Below are positions 25,743 to 36,132 of a DNA stretch of 64,000 nt, piece by piece (positions within the stretch are counted from its first letter, which is position 1; each line of letters opens with the position of its first letter). Under the pieces are notes generated by a model, which saw nothing but the letters and a program-made list of their open reading frames with translations, searched no databases and was not told the DNA's origin. Origin of the DNA: Patella vulgata (lineage: Eukaryota > Mollusca > Gastropoda > Patellidae); contig NC_065884.2 in NCBI RefSeq assembly GCF_932274485.2, positions 58,528,546 through 58,592,545 on the forward strand, written 5' to 3'. A program made the translations under genes and the position numbers.

Positions 25743-26737
25743 CTATCTACACATTTATATACATTATTTTTTTAAAAAATCCTTCCGATGCCCATGAACT
25801 GATAATATAATTTGAGATCTTAATCCTTATGAAGTGGTTAGTTCCTTAGTTGCCAGCAGTTAAGGACAAGGATCTTCATTTTGACGGGTATGAAAAACTA
25901 TTCAAGATCACTTGGCACTAGTAGAGTAGATAAAATTCTGTCTCCCCCTACCGAGACTGTCCATGTTTAAATTAAGACAGTGTATGAACGTTTGCTTTGG
26001 AATACCAATTAGAGTGGACAAACTGTTACTTTCCAGCAACACACATCCCTCTCTATTTGCGGATTCCACATTTATCCAAAGAAATAAAAGATTACCGTAA
26101 GTAAGTACTAAATTATATCCCTTTCCATTTCACTCACTGGGAATTTATTGTAAGACTTGTTAACAAGTAGCATGTAAAGGGTTTGTTCGATTGTTGCTCC
26201 AGTAATTCCGCTTTTATGTAATTGAACGAGAATTGTGATTTGTGGTGCATATCTGGACCTGAATATTAGTGCCTCAAGTACTTTAACTGCTGTGTATTTC
26301 GTTGCCTGACAACCTATCGCTTTCTAAGCGATCATTAGAAAATGAAATATATTCCGATTTCAGCTAAATAGATCTACATTACTGTTTGCCCTTATTACCT
26401 GCCACCAGTTGAAATTAATTATTGAGATTTAAGAAATTAGATCCGCCTGAACTAAAATAAAGAGCTGCATATGGTTGCTTATACATGTATATACGTCAGT
26501 ATTATATTACTGTATATTGACTTACATCTATGAACACTATTTACATATATATTATATATCGGATTATATGCATGGGCGTCACACATGGGGGGTCCGACCC
26601 CTCCAATTGTATAATTTAAGATTCTATCTATATAAAACCTGTACATATCCCAATATGATTTATAGACAGCAAGGCCACACAGTGTTTGTTTATATTTTTT
26701 ATGGGTTTTAAAAAATGGGTAAGGGTTAGGGTTGCGG

Positions 26738-26754
26738 ACCCCCCCCCCCCCCCA
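26738..26754 (+). repeat. Poly-C run
   Basis: About 17 consecutive C; a similar G run lies at 26891-26901. Confidence 0.8.
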
Positions 26755-27044
26755 ATATATATTTCACGGCTACGCCTCTGATTATATGTAGTGGATCTCA
26801 ACCAGTTTCAGCAAATATGGTTATAATATCGAAAGAAGAACTTTTATGCACCTAACCCTCGGCGCCATAATTCCCTGAGATAGGTAGATGGGGGGGGGGG
26901 GAATAAAGCCTAAAACCCGTTTTCCATGTAAGCTTTTCCTTGCGCGTTTTCGCTGGGTGAATGGAAACGGCCATTACATTTGCATTAGACCGACTTCTTT
27001 GTTGGTGAAAACGTGTACATGGAAGTCGAGAACATAATGTTTAA

Positions 27045-27233
27045 AGGAGCTAAGTCTCCAACTCAATATTTTCCGTACTATTCGAAATTAAAAATACGAA
27101 TTAGAATTCAATATTGATCAATTTCAATCAATATTGATGTTGTTAACTTGCCGTGAAACTATAGGACCTAATACCCAATATTTAAGACAATTAACATTTT
27201 ATAATCAGTACACGAGTCATGTACCCTATAGAG
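27045..27233. repeat. Dispersed repeat D2
   Basis: ggagctaagtctccaactca, then blocks with acaattaacattttataatc and cgagtcatgtacc. Matches 34370-34555 over its whole length. Confidence 0.6.
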
Positions 27234-27505
27234 CAGGGATGGCCAAACGTGGCGCATTGGATGAGTTGAAGAGAAGCATTGCATCCCCGTGATAATTATA
27301 ATGTATGGTAAAGCAGTAAGCCCACTCATTATTTTTTAGCGATTTTATTATTTAGTGCTCAGCCTTTTTACGGATTGTTATCTTCTTTCAAATTAGGATA
27401 GACTTTGGGTCATTGAAGTAGATGAGGTTACAAAAGTTGTATGGCGCATCTAAATTTTTGTGTGAACAAATTGGCGCATGATATGTAAAAGGTTCGCCAT
27501 CCCTA
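27234..27505. mobile_element. hAT-like MITE, 272 bp
   Basis: Inverted termini cagggatggccaaac and ggttcgccatccct; flanks ctatagag and gcctagag look like a decayed 8-bp target duplication, as made by hAT transposases. No ORF. It interrupts dispersed repeat D2. Confidence 0.65.
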
Positions 27506-28564
27506 GCCTAGAGCAAAGCCGTTTATATTTTCGATTGAAGTGGGGCGAAATCATTTGTACTAAATGGATTATATCTCTGGATATAAGTGCACTTTCAGAT
27601 TAACATTTGGCTTGATAAGAATCGAAAGGAACCTGCTTTTGTAGAAAGTCAGCGATATAATGTAGAAGTCTTGGTTGAAAAATGGTATGAAAGTCCGGCA
27701 CAATAGCCGACAGCCCACATCCCAAAAAATAAATATATTACCGTTTTTAAATTGGCATAGAACATGTTAGAGAACAATATCGAACCCATAAGAGTAGATG
27801 CTGGCCATGCGGTAAAATTCGCACCTCATAAGAAAATATAACAACCTATTAACAGCAGCTATTTTATGTAAAAAAAATATATATATTTCAGTGAAACTGC
27901 CCTTTTCTGTCTCTCTTCGCAAACTTTAACATAATTTTGGGGGACGGGGGTGTAAATAAGCACCATTTTTTTCATTCGGATGTGTGTTATGAAAAAGGAT
28001 TCAACCATTTTAATATGTTGTATTGAATAGTTGTTCGAGGCACCGTATAAAATATTTTTTAACAGAAATTGAGCGGACGTTCTTTAAGCTATAGATTTTT
28101 GATATTTCGCAAAACTTGTTGTGAATTAATGCACCCGGATAAATGCACTTAGGGGCCATCATTATAGCGCACATCTAAGAGCATCGCCCAGAGACGACTG
28201 TTAAAAACCGAATTGCTGCCTGTGAAAAGGTTCCAACTAGGTAACCAGGCATTGGCATCCGTATATTGTTATTTTTAAAAATAGGCTTGTTTGTAAATAT
28301 ATTTATTTGATACCTAAAAATCGTATAGTTTGTTGAGTCATGCACCAGTTGTATAATGTAGTTAGCTTTTGCAGTCGAAATAACGTGACCTATTTTTTTC
28401 CAAATCTCGAGCTTAGGCGGTGTCATACTGTTTGTTAACCCATAATAAAATATACCGGCTATATATTGAACTTTTTAAGTGTTGAAATGTCTAAACGTTT
28501 GGAATGCAGAAACGGTAATGCGTAAAATCTTAATGCATTTAATATAATATAAAAATTGTACTAA

Positions 28565-28665
28565 GGGGGCAATTTTGCCCGAACAGCGGCGCTGCGGCCT
28601 ACTCTTATTTCGAATTTCACTTTCAAGAATTATTTTATGTGCACGCCAACGCGTTGTCTTCAGTC
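28565..28665 (-). mobile_element. V-SINE family A core fragment
   Basis: ggcaattttgcccgaacagc, gcctactcttatttcgaatt, ttatgtgcacgcc in the reverse order expected. Confidence 0.7.
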
Positions 28666-29021
28666 CGGCGATAAGTGGTATAGGGGTGGGGGGGGATGCT
28701 CTTGATCAGGATTCGTTTATTTTCTAGCAATATAGTTTTCGGTGGTTATGATTTTTTACTGGGATGAATGGCGTCATTCTTTGGATGTGATTAAATCTTA
28801 CGGTAAACAAATGTGTATTGAAGAATATTGACCTCCCATTACTGAATTTAAATTGGCTCTTGAAAAGAAGCAAAAGTATAATAAGAACCCTGAATGAATT
28901 CTGTCATACATGGGATATAATCAATGAATACAAGGACAGATAACTCGTCCCATACGTATTAAAGTGGTCAGTACATTTTATCATATCAACCCCGGTTCAG
29001 CAAACAGTTGTTTCCTTGTTA

Positions 29022-29056
29022 ACAGCAGGACGTTAAACCCAAGTTCATTTCATTTC
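29022..29056 (+). mobile_element. V-SINE family A 3' end
   Basis: aacagcaggacgttaaaccc then catttcatttc. Confidence 0.65.
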
Positions 29057-29144
29057 TTGCATTCTACCACAGAAAAGTCCCTCCCCCACCCGTATATCAT
29101 TGGCCGAAAGTCCCCCTACAGTTTTAATATTGGAGTGGAGGTTT

Positions 29145-29378
29145 GAAATTTTAATGTCCAAGTCTAACGCATATTTCACTTTATTATCAGTTATATAAAA
29201 TTAATATAAGATAGATTATTTCTGAATCCATTGTATTCTCTTCCAGAACAAAATGAGAAGTGAAATTTTAATGCCTAAGTCTAACCGTTCTTAACTTTAT
29301 TATGAGTTATATCAAACTGATCTAAAAGAAATTTTTTCTGATTTCAATACATTCTCTTCCAGAACAAAATGAGCGCCA
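29145..29378 (+). repeat. 117-bp tandem duplication carrying the 3' splice site and start codon of the GST gene
   Basis: Two diverged copies start at 29145 and 29262. Each ends in tctcttccag|aacaaaatgag. The second joins the GST ORF; the first gives an ATG followed by an unrelated short frame. The leader exon could be spliced to either acceptor. Confidence 0.85.
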
Positions 29379-30079
29379 ATGGTGCTCTTCAGCTGTATAG
29401 TTCCTGGTTTTGCCCATTCGCACAGCGTGCCTGGATTGCTCTGCTGGAAAAGGCGGTAAACTTTCAATATGTGGAGATAGATCCTTACAATAAATCTGCC
29501 GAATTCCTGGCCAAGAATCCACGGGGGCTGGTTCCCGTTATCATTAATAATAGCCAATGTGTTTACGAATCCCAGATTTGTATAGAGTATGCAGATGAAG
29601 AATGGAAGGGACAGGGTAACCCGTTAATGCCGCCTGACCCTTACAATCGCGCAGTCGCCCGCATCTGGGCAGATTTCATCACCAAGAGAATTGTACCACC
29701 CTTCTACCAACTGCTAATGCGCCAAACCAATGACGAACAAGAAGAAGCCCAGAAAACTTTACTGGACAACTTGGAGACTTTAAGTAAAGAGATCACAGGA
29801 CCTTATTTCATGGGTTCTGCGTTTGGTATGGTGGATGTTATGTTAGTGCCGTTCACGTTAAGATTCGCGATGATGAAGCATTACCGCAACTTCGAACTAC
29901 CCAAAGGTCCAGCCTTCTCCAACCTCAAAAAATGGATGGAGGTTGTTCATAACCGAGAAAGTGTTAAGTCAACGATGGCGGACCATGATCGGTTAATAAC
30001 TAAGTACCAGAGATATGCGGATGATTCAGCCAAATCTGAAGTTGCTGATGCCATAAGAAAGGGTAAAACTCTTCCTTAG
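29369..30079 (+). CDS. Omega-like glutathione S-transferase, single coding exon
   Basis: Uninterrupted 236-residue ORF, the usual GST length. The N-terminal thioredoxin fold has WFCPFAQR with cysteine at residue 15, the catalytic residue type of omega and lambda GSTs, which act as thiol transferases and dehydroascorbate reductases rather than classic conjugators. The cis-proline lies in GLVPVI (Pro56) and the glutathione gamma-glutamyl contact in YES (Glu67-Ser68). An all-helical C-terminal domain follows, including SAFGMVDVMLVPF. A strong 3' splice site, tctcttccag, ends 7 bases before the ATG, so a non-coding leader exon upstream is likely, though I could not place it. The splice site and ATG lie in a 117-bp tandem duplication. 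No intron interrupts the coding region, so retro-origin followed by gain of a leader exon is possible. Probably cytosolic, as no signal peptide is present. Confidence 0.9.
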   Translation: MSANGALQLYSSWFCPFAQRAWIALLEKAVNFQYVEIDPYNKSAEFLAKNPRGLVPVIINNSQCVYESQICIEYADEEWKGQGNPLMPPDPYNRAVARIWADFITKRIVPPFYQLLMRQTNDEQEEAQKTLLDNLETLSKEITGPYFMGSAFGMVDVMLVPFTLRFAMMKHYRNFELPKGPAFSNLKKWMEVVHNRESVKSTMADHDRLITKYQRYADDSAKSEVADAIRKGKTLP

Positions 30080-30239
30080 TTTAACCGGAACCAATGCATT
30101 AAGCCACGGCTCTTGAGGTATATATAATAAGCTGTCTTGGAACGATTAAATTTAATGTAAACTGGTCAAGGAATTGTCCTTGTATAGCAAGGTAATACAG
30201 AACAAACCAATTTGCTAAGTGATGATTAAATATTTCTGT

Positions 30240-30365
30240 GTAAAAAATAAAAGAATGATTTAATGTGTGAAAAATAAAAGAATGATTTAATGTGTGAAAA
30301 ATAAAAGAATGATTTAATGTGTGAAAAATAAAAGAATAATTTATTTATGAAAAATAAAATAATGA
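30240..30365 (+). repeat. 27-bp tandem repeat with AATAAA in each unit, in the GST 3' region
   Basis: About 4.5 copies of a 27-bp unit begin 160 bp after the GST stop codon. Every unit holds an AATAAA hexamer, so this is probably the GST polyadenylation region with several equivalent signals. Which one is used cannot be seen. Confidence 0.7.
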
Positions 30366-30789
30366 CCATATATTTTCAAAGAAAGGGATAATTTAATAAT
30401 TGAAAGAATATTGTCATGAAATGTGAAAATAATGATTGATCAATTGGCATGTAAACAGTGAATGAATATTAGCAATGTAAACAGTAAAAGAAATATTAGT
30501 TTGGAGCAGCTTGAGTCAAACAAACAAAAGACAATAAAATCCTATCTGAAAAATAGGTCATTTAGTTCATATAAGAAATTATTTCGCAATTTAACCCCGG
30601 GAAAAATAAAAGATTTTTTAGTTAATATAAGAAATTATTTCACAATTTAACCCCAGGAAATCCACCAAAACAAATTCTAGTTATAGTTGGCCAAGAATCT
30701 GGAAATTTCACATGTCTTCATACAATCACGTGACTTGTGGTGATTGGCTAATGATTTCTAGATTCGGGAGGGGGGGGGGTGGCTTCGGC

Positions 30790-30964
30790 AAAGCGGACTC
30801 ACTGGGCGAATATAATTCGGCCGAATACATCAAACATGTTTGATTCGGGCGAATCATTCGGCTGAATATATAGAAATTCGACCGAATGACACTGGACACA
30901 CTCTAGGCGAAATTCGGCGCCGATGGATTCGGCCGCATCATTCGGCTAGTGTGTCCATCGCTTT
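30790..30964. mobile_element. MITE with ~24-bp inverted termini and internal attcgg repeats
   Basis: Termini aaagcggactcactgggcga and its imperfect complement ending gtgtgtccatcgcttt. The inside is built from many attcggc/gccgaat hexamer-like units in both orientations. No coding capacity. Confidence 0.65.
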
Positions 30965-31019
30965 AGACCAATCGGTCGCTGAACCGACGTGCCGAAAAGT
31001 ACGAGAATACCTTTAATGT

Positions 31020-31270
31020 CTATTTTTCACGTCTTAATCCACGCCAAAATCTACTCAAATTGACCATTTAACATTTAATTACGGAAACAAAATCAAACCA
31101 TCAACTTATAGATAATCTCCCGGCTTGGAGACCCATCACTTGAAGGTGGCGTTGGCTTGTTTATATCCTCTGAAGTGAATGCTGCGTGTCGTTAAGCTTT
31201 CAATTCATCACTTCTGTGTACATACTGAAAGAAACTGAACCATTTTTGATTGATATTCCTTTTGGATGTT
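31020..31270. repeat. Dispersed repeat D1, second copy
   Basis: See the copy at 18010. Includes ggtggcgttggcttgtttat, matched at 9130 by ggtggcgctgactcgtttat. Confidence 0.55.
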
Positions 31271-31300
31271 TAATATTTAGATATTGTACTTGGTGGTGAG

Positions 31301-31580
31301 GAAATGAAATGGGGTTTAACTCCAACTGTTCTGCTACGAATTGGGCTAATGGAGACGGGCATACGCCGTACAGTGGCCTACTCTTATTTCGAATTCCAAC
31401 TTTCAAGGGATATTTTACGTGCACGCCAATGTGCACACGGGACCTCGGTTTTTCGTCCCATCCGAACGACTAGACTGCTGTCCTTGCCAGGCCCCCCGTC
31501 CTGCATCACTGACATGGGGGAACTTTCTCGGCCAATGCAGGGATCAAACACCCGACATCCAGGCTAGTGAGCCAGCCAGT
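31301..31580 (-). mobile_element. V-SINE family A with internal deletion
   Basis: Tail, most of the core and a box B (ggatcaaacacccgac) present; the stretch with gagggaaattttgcccgg is missing. Confidence 0.88.
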
Positions 31581-31969
31581 CAAATGACGTTCAGTGACTT
31601 TAAAGCTGAATTTCAACATGAATACAAAACTTCACAAAGAATCCCAGGGTCAAGTTGAATCACGTTTTATTGAAATGTGACAACAATGCTCCCGTCAAAA
31701 GGCAACACCTAGTAACTCACGTTTTTCTTATTTTGAGAAAACAAAGGAAATCGTAATGAATGAATATTAAACCCCAGCATATCCATTGATTTGGTAGGCA
31801 AACGAAGGAAGTTGCTATGTTGTATCATGGGTGTAACTGCTTACAAAACCAAAAGATTGGAATATCTAGTACAACAACAGGAAGCACATACCCTAGTAAC
31901 TACAAATTTGGCCTTAAGTTAATTTTCATTAAAAAAAAAAAGTGAGTTACTAGTTTTGGCTTTTGACGG

Positions 31970-32180
31970 GAGAATGGGGTTTAATGTCCACTCGACACAA
32001 ACCAGGTCATTTTGGGACTAACATATGTGTCAATTTTATTTCTATAATTGGGTGTTTAGCAGTAGGAGGAAATCAGAGGACCAGGAGAAAACCCGAAAGT
32101 GTGGAAAGGCGACCCTACACCTTGTCATGTACAAGCGGGGAACCGGAACCACGCCAATTCGGCCAGCCAACCCGCTATGT
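31970..32180 (-). mobile_element. SINE family B, reverse
   Basis: gaatggggtttaatgtccac through ccttgtcatgtacaagcggg. Confidence 0.82.
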
Positions 32181-32469
32181 GTTATTGACAGAGTAGACAT
32201 ACCCCGATTAATGCATAATTATATAGAAAATTGATTGATCATGTCTAATTATTTTAGTAAATTATATATTTCACTATTTATAGAAATATAGTTAAAGCAT
32301 AGCCTTGTTGTCATGGAGTTCACTATTTACAGAAACATGGGAAACTATGGATTGTTATGACCAACATAAGTTAATAGGTGGCAATTAGAGTTGGATCTCT
32401 TTACCGCATTCAATTCAAAATTCAGTTTCCTGCCAGCTGTCTTATTTGCCCAATGATATTGCATCCTCT

Positions 32470-33050
32470 AAAATATTATATTCAGTAACATTCCATCATC
32501 TATCCAGTGGCAATCTATCATCTATAGGAGAGTTGGATGGCCGAATGGTTAGCACGTGCGCGCTGCGCTGTATCATACGGTCTGTCATTGAGTCAACTGG
32601 TGGGGTTTCGATTCCCCGGTTGTACGTGACAAGGAGTAGGGTCGCCTGTCCAAGCTCGTGGGTTTTCCCCGGGTCCTCCGGTTTCCTCCCACTGCTAAAG
32701 ACCCCTACGCGCAAGCTAATTATTGAAATAAAATTGAACCATGTGTTAGTCCCGAAATGACCTTGTTTGTGTCGAGTAGACGTTAAACCCCATTTCTCTT
32801 TTTCTCTCTGTATCATCTATAATCCACTAAGTAACATTACATTCGTCTATCTAGTAACATTCATTCCCTTTGTTACAACCTGTCCGTTAAACGTTTATGT
32901 CCGGTAGCATTTTCCGCTCTAAATATCTATTCAATAACATTCCATCGTGGATATTGTGATCAGTAATATCCCAATCTCTGTGCTATGTCAAGTAACATTT
33001 TATTAACTTAAGTAACATCACCTTCTTTAACCTGTCCAGTATTATTCCAT
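32470..33050. repeat. Degenerate short-period repeat (agtaacatt...catcatctatc), split by a SINE
   Basis: Recurring cagtaacattccatc and tctatc motifs at roughly 20-40 bp spacing on both sides of the SINE at 32525-32815. Strongly diverged. Confidence 0.5.
32525..32815 (+). mobile_element. SINE family B, full length, with target duplication
   Basis: Head ttggatggccgaatggttag (box A) and ggtttcgattccccgg (box B), then the ggtcctccggtttcctccca core, and gacgttaaaccccatttctc tail. Flanked on both sides by tatcatctata. Confidence 0.93.
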
Positions 33051-33064
33051 GCATCCTCGATTTT

Positions 33065-33165
33065 TTACAATAGGGGTTGATATTACAATTGGGGTTACAC
33101 GGTATGACCCCTATTGTAATTATAATGTCTCTTAACCCCTATTGTAATACTAACACCTATTGTAA
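33065..33165. repeat. Cluster of acccctattgtaat motifs in both orientations
   Basis: The 14-mer or its complement occurs five times within 100 bp, and once more at 33285; direct and inverted copies would pair. Confidence 0.6.
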
Positions 33166-33909
33166 TAATTATAATATTTTATATGAATATAAGAGTACTG
33201 GTGTGCGTTTATATGAAACAACACTACCGAAAACATGATTAAAAGCCGTTAACGAGTTTGAAGAAACTGTTAAAATGGAATGTCAACCCCTATTGCAATC
33301 ATTGATATCTAAATGTACGTGAATATAATACTGTTATCTTATCGTGGCTTATAGATTTTAATTCACCAGAGCTGACAAGAGTGAACTGACAGAATCCGAG
33401 TCTAATCCTACCCGCGTCATTGGGTATCTACAATTCAGAAAATCACCTGTTTTCTTTAAATTCACAATAAAGTAACAGTAGTAATGTTGTATTTTTTGTT
33501 CTATTAATTTATACCAAAAGGTGAATACTCTGGAATATTTGCCGCCATAATTGGATTGTTGAAAATAACTTTGAATGCAATAATCAGACCCACTATCATC
33601 ACCAACCTGTAAAAAGACACTACGCAAGACACCTTTGGTGTATTTCTGGGGAATTTATGCCGAAAAACAGCACTTTGGGGCAAAATTATGAGTGGAAACT
33701 TTCAGGGGGGCACGTACAAGGGGGTTAGAGGTGTCAGATCCCAAAAAGATTTTCCACATATGAATAATACCTCATATTTTGAATAGTTCTTCCTGTACAA
33801 GTTTCGATTTACCCCAACCCCGCGCAAATACTGTATTGTTAGTAACGTACCTTTCTTTTGGGGGTTATTACAGATGTTCAGTTTGGTTCCACTAGACACT
33901 CTTGAAAAG

Positions 33910-34225
33910 AAATGGGTTTCAACATCCTACTGTTCTGCTCCGACAAGGCTAATGACGACGGGCATACAGTGTACTATAAGGGTAATTATGCCCGGACAAC
34001 AGGGTTATGCTCAGGGTTCTTTTACGTGATAGCCAATATGTACAATGTGTACACGAAATCTCGGTTTTTCATCCCATTCAAACTACTACTAATACGTTGT
34101 CTCTTGTCAGGCCCTCTTTCCAGCACCATTGACAAGGCGGGGGGGGGGGGGTCACGCCGGAAAACTTTCGATGAACTTTCTCGGCCAATACCGGGATCGA
34201 ACACGGAATACTCCGAGCCAACATT
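33910..34225 (-). mobile_element. V-SINE family A, diverged
   Basis: ggtttcaacatcctactgtt through ccaataccgggatcgaacac, with a poly-G expansion at 34139-34151. Confidence 0.82.
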
Positions 34226-34369
34226 GAACTTCAATATGAATACTAATGTGGACGTCAATAAGGTCTCCATTTTGATTTTTCTATGCTCATATATTGTTCT
34301 ATAAGATTGATAATATACTCACTACATCCGCTATCATATAAGTAAATAAGGTTTAACACACACTTAAAG

Positions 34370-34555
34370 TAGCTAAGTCTCTAACTCAATATCATCCAAA
34401 ATATTCGACATTGAAAACGCGAATTATTTGTCAATTCAAATCAACATTGGTCTTGTGATCTCACAGGGAAAAGATGGGCTTCTGATATCCAATATTCAAG
34501 ACAAAATATACATTTTACAATTGGTAGACGAATCGTGTACCATAATGCGTTTCAG
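34370..34555. repeat. Dispersed repeat D2, second copy
   Basis: gtagctaagtctctaactca through cgaatcgtgtaccata. Confidence 0.6.
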
Positions 34556-35102
34556 CGCCATTTGGAACAAGGAACTATTTTGGGCACTGAAAAACATAAA
34601 TGAATAGTTTATGTGCTAAAAAAAATTGTTTTTGACATCTAGGCTTGGCGTCTGATGGTCACGGTTTTTGTTTTTTCAATTGTTTGCTTGCTTGAAATTT
34701 CCTGTCAAAATCGTGTACATCTGATTATTATATTTTATATCAGTAAAATCAAAATGTAGTGCACGTATGTCATATTACGTTGTTGTGTTAAATCCCAGTT
34801 TCAGTAACCTCCAGTTACCCCAGATATATATGCCAAAATGCGTTCAAAATGACGTCAGAGATCATGTATCTTTCAATAATTTCCAGCCCCGAGGGGAGAG
34901 ACTCACCTCCTCTTGCCGAGTTGCTTGTCCCAGGATCCGGGTGCCTTGTCGCGGGCCCTGGGCGGGACATGACAAGCAGACGGTCAACGCCAAAATATAC
35001 CACGTTCATTTCCAAGAAATCTCTTTAGACCACAAACCTTAGTTTCTACTACACTTGTCAGCAGTCTAATCTACAAACTGCGTCTAGACGGTAAGCATTG
35101 GG

Positions 35103-35290
35103 AAATTGGGTTTAAAGTCCATTCAACACAAACTAGGTCGTTTCGGGACTAACATAATGGTACAATTTTATTTCAATAATACGCATGCGCACATGGGTTT
35201 TTGTAGTGGGCGGAAACCGGAGATAGACATGCCACCCCTTGTCAATTGTGGGGTCGAATCCACGCTACTAAATTCAGCTTCAGCGTATGC
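35103..35290 (-). mobile_element. SINE family B, diverged
   Basis: gggtttaaagtccattcaac through gtggggtcgaatccacg. Confidence 0.75.
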
Positions 35291-36132
35291 CAGCGTACGT
35301 ATTGGATAATTATTTCATACGTCGGAATAAGTTGTCCTAAAACGTTATAGTGTGACAGGCCCATTAGCACTTGATTCGATACATACCTTATGATCTAAAG
35401 CACATGCTTTAGACCCCCACCTCACCCCACCCCCTGGTGTCTAGACAGTATTTTATAGATTAGTTTTATAATACTAAACGTTGTTGTAGTTCGTTAATAA
35501 TCAAACACAGCTTCAAAATTATTATAAAGAACCCACCGCCCACGCCCCTGTGTGAGAAATGCAGATAGAAATACCTTCACAGATAGATTTAACACATTTT
35601 GACAGGGGACAAAATATGAGAAATATTTGGCATCTTATTAACATTATCATTTGATCATGATTGTCATATTTTGAATTTAAATGTGAAAATAAAATATGAC
35701 ACACCGCCCAAGTGACATATCGCTTATAGCCACATCGAATTTTATGATCGACTACACCCATGCATACAATATGTATGTATTCATTAGTCAGCGTTTATCG
35801 ATGTAGTCTAATTCAATTTTATAATTTAGTTAATCATGCGAATTTAGGTATGCGTTATGCAGAAAAATAGGATGTAAAACCACATTCCATTTGGTATATT
35901 ACGGAAATAGAAACCTATTCTCAACAACATCCCTTTAAATATTAACACGTCATGAAAATAATCAGGCTATAATATTGTTCGCGATAAACACGTTGAGTTA
36001 GAAAAATCGATGATAACACCACCAATACCTCTGTTAAAACGCAGATGTGACTATATTCCTTCAGTGACTAACGGAAACTTTCAGGTGTTGCATACAATAT
36101 ATTAACGAAGTATTTATAGAATTGTCGTCAAA

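Larger units (their letters stand above)
25303..29144. other. Intergenic region between RPS13 and GST
   Basis: No gene recognised on either strand; all ORFs are short and lack family resemblance. It holds SINE pieces, a hAT-like MITE at 27234-27505, a poly-C run near 26740, a poly-G run near 26892, and a dispersed repeat at 27045-27230 that is shared with 34370-34555. The GST leader exon and promoter must lie in its right part but could not be placed. Confidence 0.6.
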
